Assembly (NCBI GenBank): GCA_009731375.1
Contig: BJOX01000116.1
Location: 452,747 to 516,746 of the forward strand
DNA length: 64,000 nucleotides
Origin: Paulinella micropora
Lineage: Eukaryota > Cercozoa > Imbricatea > Euglyphida
Direction: 5' to 3'
Every line of letters begins with the position of its first letter. Within the stretch, counting starts at the first letter, position 1. A model generated the notes under the pieces. It did not search any database and was not told the origin of the DNA. It saw only the letters and a list, made by a program, of their open reading frames with translations. Position numbers and translations under genes: made by a program. Shown in pieces: positions 1 through 34,819 of the stretch.

Positions 1-96
<96 letters not shown>

Positions 97-235
97 CTCT
101 CTCCTTTCTCTCACACACACACAAACACACACACACACACATTCGGGTTCACCTCGCAAACGTGCTCGCGTAACGCAAACACATATACAAATATGCATAC
201 AAGATATGTGTGCATGCAGGTGTATGACACGCATG

Positions 236-325
<90 letters not shown>

Positions 326-332
326 GATAGAT

Positions 333-376
<44 letters not shown>

Positions 377-459
377 ATCTAGATAGATAGGTAGGTAGGT
401 AGGTAGGTAGGTAGGTAGGTAGATAGATAGATAGGTAGATAGGTAGGTAGGTAGGTAGG

Positions 460-497
<38 letters not shown>

Positions 498-649
498 TAG
501 ATGGATAGGTACTAGATAGACAGATGGATAGATAGATATAGCAACTTTCTCGTTCGGGTGTACCTCGCAACGTGCTCATGCGAAGCATACACATACACAT
601 ACACATGCAAATATACATACAATACATGTGGAAATGTTTAAGTACGCCC

Positions 650-703
<54 letters not shown>

Positions 704-1320
704 NNNNNNNNNNNNNNNNNNNNNNNNNNNNNNNNNNNNNNNNNNNNNNNNNNNNNNNNNNNNNNNNNNNNNNNNNNNNNNNNNNNNNNNNNNNNNNNNN
801 NNNNNNNNNNNNNNNNNNNNNNNNNNNNNNNNNNNNNNNNNNNNNNNNNNNNNNNNNNNNNNNNNNNNNNNNNNNNNNNNNNNNNNNNNNNNNNNNNNNN
901 NNNNNNNNNNNNNNNNNNNNNNNNNNNNNNNNNNNNNNNNNNNNNNNNNNNNNNNNNNNNNNNNNNNNNNNNNNNNNNNNNNNNNNNNNNNNNNNNNNNN
1001 NNNNNNNNNNNNNNNNNNNNNNNNNNNNNNNNNNNNNNNNNNNNNNNNNNNNNNNNNNNNTGATATGATATGATATGATATGATATGATATGATATGATA
1101 TGATATGATATGATATGATATATCATATCATATCATATCACATCATATCATATCATATCATATCATATCATATCATTTCATTTCATGCGAATCGGCGACC
1201 TCGACACACGGTGTTAGCGCCTTGACTCACGAGCACGGTCCCGCCTGACATAGCAACAACACACACAGACAAACATTTCTCTCTTTCCTTCTTCCTTTCT
1301 TTCTTTCCCCCCCCCCCCCC

Positions 1321-1353
<33 letters not shown>

Positions 1354-1449
1354 CCCTCCTCGGTTTCACCTCTACGTGCTCGCGTGACGCGCAATACGCC
1401 TACACATATCTACACAAATATGTGTGTATATGTGAACGTACGCATACAG
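1..1449. repeat. Upstream flippase intron(s): microsatellites with exon copies
   Basis: (CT)n at 1-112, (GATA)n at 236-374, GTAG/GATA mixtures to 535, a C-run at 649-703, N at 704-1060, a palindromic pentamer array at 1061-1178 and (CT)n at 1331-1353. Three partial copies of the FTSQRARVT exon are embedded. Confidence 0.9.
1182..1250 (-). repeat. Possible tRNA-like SINE remnant
   Basis: On the minus strand GTCAAGGCGCTAACACCGTG resembles the D-arm side of a Leu/Ser-type tRNA, and GGTCGCCGATTCGC is near a B box. Ends are eaten by the neighbouring arrays. Confidence 0.35.
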
Positions 1450-26571
<25,122 letters not shown>

Positions 26572-27462
26572 CATGCATTTTGCGGCCACACATTACTGGC
26601 ACGTTCAAGTTGGCAAAACGATCTTTCATCTCACCGTTCGCCATCCAAAAGCTGATGACGAGAGCTCCTTAACGACGCGCTCTGCATTTTCGCGGCTAGA
26701 TTGTTGATGCAGGACAAATGAGGCTCAAAGCCTCAAAGCTGATGGATTTGTCACTTGAATGCCGTCTGTCATGACTCAGATTAGACCAACACTGGACATC
26801 GGCTAAGTTCTACCTTGCCACAGCGTTACAGCCACATTGCTGTGCGGGGTGGTCCTGCATTACAACATGGACCGTGAGCAAATCTTTGACGTGCTGTTAC
26901 CAACGCTAAGTATTCGATTTTCATTTCTTAATAGTGTTGTTGAGGTTGTTTTGTACTGACATTCTTTACAACTTAACTTTCTTTTTTCAATTCTCTCCCT
27001 ATGTTCACCGCCTTAGAAATTCATTTTCTACTTTTACGCTTCCCACTCATTCCTACGATCCCCATGGCGAATTTTCTTTCATAACTTTAATAGTACCTTT
27101 GTCTCGGCAAGGAAGGAGGCGAAGGCGTTTATTTACACATGCTAACTACATATGTTTTTAACGCTTCATTTTTACCTCTTTTGTATCTCTTTGATACCAC
27201 TTCCATTTTACTATTACACTTCCCACTTAATCCTACTAGTGGCAAGTATTTTATTAAAACAGTGTTTGCGTAAAAAAAACTGACCGACAATCATAACATA
27301 GTGAGTAGTAGTTACTAAGTACCACTGCCGCCGGTACCAAGTTGAATTGTGCCACGGATTTCTAATAATTAAACATTAATAATTCCGATCATCACACTGA
27401 CTTGAGCTTATCCTACCAGTCATCCAATAGCTTACCTATCAATATTAGTCAAAGTAAAAAAT
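26572..27462. other. Intergenic, 3' flank of the flippase gene
   Basis: Unique, AT-richer DNA. I see no gene, no strong poly(A) signal and no repeat array. Confidence 0.6.
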
Positions 27463-27640
27463 TAGTGACTAGGTGACTCGGATGAGTGTCTACCAATGGA
27501 CAATTTTATTGCTGACGACATTCAAGACAAAAAAAATAACGAGTTTTCATTTTTGAGTCAGTTTTTCGGTTTTCGTTGAAATCTTGGTTTTCATGTATTT
27601 TTTCAGTTTTGAATGAAATTTTCAATTTTGTTTGGAACTT
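27463..27640 (+). repeat. Left terminal inverted repeat
   Basis: Inner ~85 bases match the right end closely in inverted orientation, with one ~8-bp indel. The outer ~45 bases match only in pieces. The pre-insertion transposase stop (TAA, 27828-27830) lies about 190 bp inside. Confidence 0.6.
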
Positions 27641-27834
27641 CAAGACGGTTGTTAACTTAATATTATTAATAATTTATTAATGAAAAACTTGATTTAGTTA
27701 TTAATACTACTAATTAACATTAAAAACATAGAAGATGAGCCAATATAATATTAATATGAGGTAGCAATCAGATGATTTGATATTTAATATCAGGAGGCGA
27801 GTCACGCCTCAGTTATGGAATATAATGTTAGTAC

Positions 27835-28074
27835 TGTAATGCCCCCAACGATAGCTCGTAAAAAGTCGGTAATACAACCAAACACAGTCCTCAAAAGATG
27901 AGAATGATGTCTCGTTATATTAGCTCAGTGAAGCAAAAAAGGAAAACGGCAACAGACCAGAAATAAAATGGCATCAGGTCCAATCCGGACAAATAATACT
28001 GAAAAATAAGCTGGTGCACCTGTCACCAGGAAAAGGTACTTTTTACCTGCCATCCCGGGGGGGTGATGCCTACA
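27835..28074 (-). repeat. Gypsy-like element 3' LTR
   Basis: On the element strand it runs TGTAGGCATCACC... to ...GGGGGCATTACA (TG...CA). Next to it inside the element is GGGAGGGGG (plus-strand 28078-28086), a candidate polypurine tract. Confidence 0.9.
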
Positions 28075-29018
<944 letters not shown>

Positions 29019-29912
29019 TTACTGCCTTCGTCGTCTGGCGCGGACTTCTTTACCTGGTGGAGGACCACCAACAAAAGTCAGATCAAACTTTGACTGTTCG
29101 AGAATGTCCCAGATCTTATTAGGGATTCCGCCCAACGATAATTCAAAAGGGATATCAAGCACTCCTCTTGGCAGTGTCTGAATGGTCCACGCAGTGTAAT
29201 CCTTGTCTCTGGGAGTAATTGTATCATCCCATGTCTCGAGACTTTTTGCGTCTTTATATACTGGCAGATAATGTCTTGCCTTTGGATCCTCAACCGGGTC
29301 CATACTTCTCCAAAACTGGAGTATCGGTTGTACTATTTTTGCGGCTGATGATATTTTGAGTGTCCGTGTGACACGCATCTGTCGTGGGACCGCCACGACC
29401 CGCATCAAGTATAAGTCTGAGAGAGTGTCATCAGCGACATGTTGTTCCACTGGTCTCATCAGATAGAAAGCATCTTTCACCCATGCGATGGTTGCTATCG
29501 CATCGCCTTCCTTCCATCGCTCATGGACAATCTCAACGTTGCCCGCGTTTGGGTCAGTGTCCGTCCCCTCCTCCTCCTGGTGGACGTCCTTTGATCTCAT
29601 CGACCTCATCGCCTTCCTCGGTTGGTCATTATTAAGATCATTCCGCGCTCTCCTTAGCTGCGCCTCTGTGATCTTCTCCTTCTTTCCGCTATGCTCTCGC
29701 GGAGACTTGGACTGAGTCCCCACCGCGCTTATGCGGTCAGTCTTCTCCTTACTGTCCACCTCACTCTCCTCCTTCTCAGCTATCGGTGCCCGATAAGCAT
29801 CGTCTTGGTCTATGCCAGCCTCCTTGTGGATGGGCGGCACCTCTTTGAAATCATCCTTCATCCGTTTTAACGCCCTCCTCGACGGATTCATCTTCCAATA
29901 AGAAGGGATCAT
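29019..29912 (-). CDS. ORF downstream of gypsy integrase, function unknown
   Basis: 297 residues from ATG 29912 to TAA. The first half is charged (Lys/Glu/Asp); the second half is more globular (region DLYLMRVVAVPRQM to PNKIWDILEQ). No signal peptide or membrane span, so it does not look like an envelope protein. It overlaps the end of integrase. It may be a third ORF or a displaced Pol extension. Confidence 0.6.
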   Translation of the reverse strand: MIPSYWKMNPSRRALKRMKDDFKEVPPIHKEAGIDQDDAYRAPIAEKEESEVDSKEKTDRISAVGTQSKSPREHSGKKEKITEAQLRRARNDLNNDQPRKAMRSMRSKDVHQEEEGTDTDPNAGNVEIVHERWKEGDAIATIAWVKDAFYLMRPVEQHVADDTLSDLYLMRVVAVPRQMRVTRTLKISSAAKIVQPILQFWRSMDPVEDPKARHYLPVYKDAKSLETWDDTITPRDKDYTAWTIQTLPRGVLDIPFELSLGGIPNKIWDILEQSKFDLTFVGGPPPGKEVRARRRRQ

Positions 29913-29933
29913 ACTTAATCAGCCTTCTTACAT

Positions 29934-31100
29934 TCACAATTTGCACCTTCCTCTACCCTTGATCTTGTAGTCCAGAGGTCCCGTCTGTTCCATAATCTGA
30001 TAAGGTCCTTTCCAGTGAGTGAACAGCTTAGAGCTGACTCCTTTCGGGACCTGAGGATGATACAACAGTACAATATCCCCGACCTGGAATTTGATCTGAT
30101 CCAAGTGCGCTTGTCGCACCCCTTCAGCATCAGTCTTTCGGCGCTCCGCCTCTCTATGCGCCCTGACTATTTGTTCCGCCTCCATCTTCACTCTAAGTCT
30201 CATCCCAAACAACTCATCCGCATCCGCCCAAGTGTCTTTTGGGTGAAGGAGCGAAGTCGGGATATCAGGCTCACGCCCATATACTAACTGATATGGCGAG
30301 ATTGAGCTCTTCGAGCCTCCTAACGCCGTAGAGGGTAGACAGTTCATTGCAAACGCAAATGATGGTGCTGCCTCGACCCATGCTCTTTGATTCTCCTTCT
30401 TCGTGCAATACATCTTTAGCGAGGCTTTGAGGGGTCTGTGTACCCGCTCGATTTTCCCATTTGCTCGCGGGTTATAGGCAGTAACATATTGCCATTTCAT
30501 CCCGTAATACTTAGATAGTTTGTCGATGACCTCGTTATTAAAGTCCGAGCCTCGATCAGAACATATCTTTCTTGGTACTCCGATCTGTGAGATGATCCTA
30601 TCGATCAGCGCCTCGGCCGTCGTCTTGCCGGTAACGTCTTTGACAGGGATGATCCACACATAGTTGGTGGCTCTGTCAATAGCCGTAAGGAGGTATTTGT
30701 AACCATCCTTCGATTCTGGGAAAGGTCCCACATGATCAATGTGTATAAACTCAAACATCCCCGCATGAAGAGGAAATTCGCCAATCAGGCCGAAATTTGC
30801 CTTCAGTGGTGTTTTGTTTATCTTGCACGGGATGCATGCATCCACCGCCTGATCTATCTCCTCCTTCATCTTCTTCCACCAGAATCGCCTCGCTACGAAC
30901 ATATGAGTTCGTTGTCGACCCGGATGCGCCAAAAGTGGGCAATTGTGGGCTGCGACAAATATAAATCGTCTCAGACTCTCCGGTACCCAAAGGGTCCATT
31001 TGTCCGGCTGTGACGCATAGCGACCGTGAAGGCCCTTGTACCACAGTAGACCATCTCTCCATCCCATCTCCTTCATCTGATCTTTGATCGCTTTCGTCAT
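29934..31100 (-). CDS. Gypsy-like integrase with GPY/F-type C-terminus
   Basis: From the first ATG 388 residues; the frame is already open from about 31325, overlapping the end of the RNase H frame. Zinc-binding H52, H59, C89 and C92; catalytic D122 (HIDHVGPF), D182 (CSDRGSDF) and E218 (NGKIERVHR), giving the DD35E spacing. WKGPYQIM marks the GPY/F module. The frame hits TGA at 29934, but one shifted frame continues VNVRRLIKYDPF, the usual end of this module, so a one-base indel near 29945 is likely. Inserts the cDNA into host DNA. Confidence 0.93.
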   Translation of the reverse strand: MTKAIKDQMKEMGWRDGLLWYKGLHGRYASQPDKWTLWVPESLRRFIFVAAHNCPLLAHPGRQRTHMFVARRFWWKKMKEEIDQAVDACIPCKINKTPLKANFGLIGEFPLHAGMFEFIHIDHVGPFPESKDGYKYLLTAIDRATNYVWIIPVKDVTGKTTAEALIDRIISQIGVPRKICSDRGSDFNNEVIDKLSKYYGMKWQYVTAYNPRANGKIERVHRPLKASLKMYCTKKENQRAWVEAAPSFAFAMNCLPSTALGGSKSSISPYQLVYGREPDIPTSLLHPKDTWADADELFGMRLRVKMEAEQIVRAHREAERRKTDAEGVRQAHLDQIKFQVGDIVLLYHPQVPKGVSSKLFTHWKGPYQIMEQTGPLDYKIKGRGRCKL

Positions 31101-31330
31101 CCGTAGCTCATCCGGGTTCTGATATAACTGTATCAGTTCTTTAAACTCCGGATCTTGAGCCTGTTGTTGCCTCCATGCGGTAGGCGAGGCTATATGGATA
31201 GTACCATCTTCTAGCCGTACCCCGATTCTTTCCGGGTCATCGTCTAGGTCACTTCTCCGCTCTTGAGGAGGCTCCGCATAAACTTCCTGCGTCTCCTCTT
31301 CCTCTCTTATGTTCGCCTTCGCTAATATTA

Positions 31331-34300
31331 TTACCTCATAGGACCACTCAGCATCCTCCTGGGTATGTAGCTCACAACATATCCCGTGATCCGGGCCTTG
31401 TGGACTGTACCGTAGACCTGTGCGGTCATATCGGACTCCATCGCCTCAATGTGGCTGACCTCATACACCTTGTCAGTGGACAAGTCTTCCATCTCCACCG
31501 TGGACACCAACGCCGATACTTCTGAGTTAAACTCTAGCCTAGAGAGGCTATCAGCGACCACATTTCGCTTTCCCGGTAGATGGACCATTGTAAAATCGAA
31601 ACAAGACAAGAACGCTTGCCACCGCGCCAGCCGTCCCGTCTGTTCATGATTCATCAACCATAACAGGTTATGATGATCAGTTCTGACAGTAAATTGAGGT
31701 CCTCCCCACAAATACTCTCTGAGCCTCTTGAGGGCCCATACTACCGCCAACGCCTCTCTTTGCCTTGTGCAATAGTTTCTCTCCGCCGCACACAACTTCC
31801 TACTAATAAACATGATTGGGCGTAATTTCTTCTCCTCATCCTCTTGTTGTAATACAGCCCCAATCGCAAACTTAGATGCGTCTGTATCGACTACGAATTG
31901 TTTCGTAAAGTCGGGCATCGTTAACACCAGTCCTCCGTCTTTCGGGTCTTTGTAAATGAGATCTTTGAGCGCATGAAACGCTTGCAAAGCCTCTTCGTCC
32001 CACTTCTCAAAGTCTCCAAAATCTATCATTTTCTCCACTTTAGCCCGTGTTGCACCCCAATCGGGTATAAACTGGCTATAGTATTGCGCCATCGCAAGGA
32101 ATGAGTGCAATTCAGTGCGGTTCTTCGGTATCGGTCGATTCATAATCTCCTCCCTCTTCTCTTTGGATATCGAGACTCGATTATGGGAGATCTCGTACCC
32201 TAAGTATGTCACACTCGTCTTGGCAAGTTGACACTTCTTTAGATTGCACTTCAGGCCAAAAGCTCCGATGCGCCTGAATATATCGGACAAATGATCGATA
32301 TGCTCCTCCATTGTGTTAGAGTATACGATAATGTCATCGATATAGCAAAATGCATATTCTCCCGCCTTCTGTCCCCGCCTTCTCATAAAGCCACCGTCAG
32401 ACAAATCATCGTACTGACTGCTCAACATCTTCTGCATCGCCTTCTGGAAAAGTCCTGGGGCTTGCTTGAGGCCCATCGGAAGCACTTTCCATTGGTATAT
32501 TTCCATACCCACCACAAACGCCGTCAGCCATCTGGACTTTTCCTCCAGTGGTATCTGCCAGAAGCCATTCTTAAGGTCAATGACCGAATAGAATTTTGCA
32601 TTCCGCAGTACTCTCCTTCCTTCTTCTAATGTCGGGAGAGGATTTCTCTCTTCCTCCAGCACCTTGTTAACACGAGCATAGTTAACTGTCAGGCGCCATT
32701 CTCCTCCTGGCTTCGGCACTATTCTCGGTTGTGAGACTATTGGAGATGTTGATCTCTCAATAAAGTCCTCATTGAGCAGCTGTCTTGCTAGCTCCTCCGC
32801 TATCTTCGCCTCATGTATACTCAAATTCGCCCTTCGTGGTGCCGGTGACGGCTCCGCACCCGGTATTTTGTAAATAACCGCAGTGAAATCTTCAGGCTTG
32901 ACACCACCTGCATGTGGAGGGTCAAAAATTTCCTTGTTCGCCTCTAATTTGGCTTTTAAAAGCTCCTTCTCCTTCTCCGTGCCTACTCCTTCTTCCAATA
33001 TTTTCCGCGCCGCCTCTTGAAAATCTTCATCAGACATCTGCTTATGCTGCTTGAGGGGTTCTCTGTCCTCCTCCAAGCCTAAGTCCTCTTCCGAGACATC
33101 ATCTAGGCCCGTCTTTTCATACGTGACCGTGTCCGGCTCATCATCTTTACCGAGCTCCACCAGCATGTCAATGAGTCTCGCGTATTGCAAAGGAGCTTTA
33201 CGGGTGTAAAAACCATCAAAGCATGTGAATGCTTGCGGTATCAATTTCAACTTGTCGAGGTCTCTGAGCTTCCGCTTGTATGCACTGCTCTGCTCACGAG
33301 TTCCCATACGACAAGCCACCACTAGCTGTTGCTTGCGAGAGGGTACCGGTATAGGATGATCAATAAGCCGGTCCCTTATTTCCTGCGCCCATATCGCCTT
33401 CTCATTATATGGCAGGATAATAGTATACGGCTTATTATTTTCGAATAAAGTCCGTAAGCATTTCTTCACTTCAGACAGTGAACGCGGCCACGTGGGCTCG
33501 TCACCCCAGAAATCAGTAATAAAACTTTTAATAGTTTCTGGTGGAGTATCCGGGATTCGCCCCGTTCTCCTTGGTACAAACGCCTCCCTTTTTTCTTCTC
33601 CTACTTTCGCATGGAAACAGTATCCGTTAGTAATATGGACATCTGTTCCTACTCCTTCCGCGAATCTCGCCAACGACGGGCTTCTTTGTGCGACACATAT
33701 AATCTCCTCCTTTCGCTTCTCGATTAAGTCATCAATAGACTTTTTGTCCCAATGGCATGTCGGAACTGTGACAGTGCACACTTGGGATTCCCAATTGTCG
33801 GTCCAGGACAGTTCATCCGGTCTTACGACATGGGGGTGAACGTACACCTCAAGTGCCTCATGTGCGATGGCCATCTTTTTGTGATCCGTCGCTAGACTCA
33901 GCTCATAAGCCTCATAAGAGTCAGTAGCGTTGAAGGGATCAATATCGTTCTCTTCTCCTCTTTTTACTCCATATATCACTCGCCGTGCGGCGCAATCAAT
34001 CACAGCCCCCATCGTAGCCAATTGGTCATACGATAGTAATATTGACCCGTGGTAACCGGGGACGACATAGAGGTCCATACGGTATACTCGTGCGGATTTC
34101 AATTTAAAGGTCAGTGTGATGATTCCCGTGATATCCGTCCGGCTGCTCACTCCTTTGAGAGTGCCCGTTGACTTTTTCATATTTCCGTCCACCCAGTCCC
34201 GGTATCGATTAAAAAACTTCCGGCCGACAATATTAATATTCGCCATCGTATCATTACCAACTTTTAATATTGTCTTCAATGTTTCACAATAAAGTTCCGT

Positions 34301-34819
34301 ATAACACAGAGCATCGGGCCTGTGTATATTGGCTGCGAGAACAAGAACTTTACGTTCCAAATTTTGGAGTCTTGTCTCTAAGTTTTTCAACTCCTCCTTC
34401 TTCTCCTCCTGCTTCACCTCATTAACATTTTTATTATTCTGCGGTACTGGTGCGTTTACTATTTGAGCGACATTGTCTTGTGGTACTTGAGTACACACAT
34501 TGTCTTTTTGCTCGCCACCCACCGCGATCGTAGACATTGAGTCTGTTCGTGGTTGTTTGCTTGGCCGAGGCGATATGTCTGCCATTGGCCTCCTCGCCTC
34601 CATCGCAAGTCTCGCCTTCCTATTTGCATCAGTTGTCATTGGTAACCGTGATGTATGAACGGGTATGAGACTACCTTGGGGCTGCAGTCTCTGTGTACCC
34701 ACATCTTTGTTTTCACATAGAGGAAGCGTTGGCCCAGTCTGCACAACAGCATTAGAAAGCACTGTGACTTTAGGGTTAAACTTCACAGTCTTCTCCTTCC
34801 TCTCTTCTTCCCCCTCCAG
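31331..34819 (-). CDS. Gypsy-like Pol: protease, reverse transcriptase, RNase H
   Basis: The frame is open directly after the gag TGA and runs 1162 codons; there is no ATG near its start. An acidic-protease-like region around the first 300 residues has NDTMANINIV where DTG/DSG is expected. RT follows with VIDLKNGFWQIPL, LPMGLKQAPGLFQ and the catalytic YIDD at plus-strand 32334-32345. RNase H has VVDTDASKFAIGAV, the REALAVVWAL helix and LARWQAFL. It ends in TAA. The integrase frame lies in another phase downstream, so either a frameshift has occurred or it is recoded. Confidence 0.93.
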   Translation of the reverse strand: MEGEEERKEKTVKFNPKVTVLSNAVVQTGPTLPLCENKDVGTQRLQPQGSLIPVHTSRLPMTTDANRKARLAMEARRPMADISPRPSKQPRTDSMSTIAVGGEQKDNVCTQVPQDNVAQIVNAPVPQNNKNVNEVKQEEKKEELKNLETRLQNLERKVLVLAANIHRPDALCYTELYCETLKTILKVGNDTMANINIVGRKFFNRYRDWVDGNMKKSTGTLKGVSSRTDITGIITLTFKLKSARVYRMDLYVVPGYHGSILLSYDQLATMGAVIDCAARRVIYGVKRGEENDIDPFNATDSYEAYELSLATDHKKMAIAHEALEVYVHPHVVRPDELSWTDNWESQVCTVTVPTCHWDKKSIDDLIEKRKEEIICVAQRSPSLARFAEGVGTDVHITNGYCFHAKVGEEKREAFVPRRTGRIPDTPPETIKSFITDFWGDEPTWPRSLSEVKKCLRTLFENNKPYTIILPYNEKAIWAQEIRDRLIDHPIPVPSRKQQLVVACRMGTREQSSAYKRKLRDLDKLKLIPQAFTCFDGFYTRKAPLQYARLIDMLVELGKDDEPDTVTYEKTGLDDVSEEDLGLEEDREPLKQHKQMSDEDFQEAARKILEEGVGTEKEKELLKAKLEANKEIFDPPHAGGVKPEDFTAVIYKIPGAEPSPAPRRANLSIHEAKIAEELARQLLNEDFIERSTSPIVSQPRIVPKPGGEWRLTVNYARVNKVLEEERNPLPTLEEGRRVLRNAKFYSVIDLKNGFWQIPLEEKSRWLTAFVVGMEIYQWKVLPMGLKQAPGLFQKAMQKMLSSQYDDLSDGGFMRRRGQKAGEYAFCYIDDIIVYSNTMEEHIDHLSDIFRRIGAFGLKCNLKKCQLAKTSVTYLGYEISHNRVSISKEKREEIMNRPIPKNRTELHSFLAMAQYYSQFIPDWGATRAKVEKMIDFGDFEKWDEEALQAFHALKDLIYKDPKDGGLVLTMPDFTKQFVVDTDASKFAIGAVLQQEDEEKKLRPIMFISRKLCAAERNYCTRQREALAVVWALKRLREYLWGGPQFTVRTDHHNLLWLMNHEQTGRLARWQAFLSCFDFTMVHLPGKRNVVADSLSRLEFNSEVSALVSTVEMEDLSTDKVYEVSHIEAMESDMTAQVYGTVHKARITGYVVSYIPRRMLSGPMR

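Noticed and set aside
29019-29912. Envelope gene of the gypsy-like element
   Set aside because: Position fits, but there is no signal peptide, no membrane span and no cysteine pattern.
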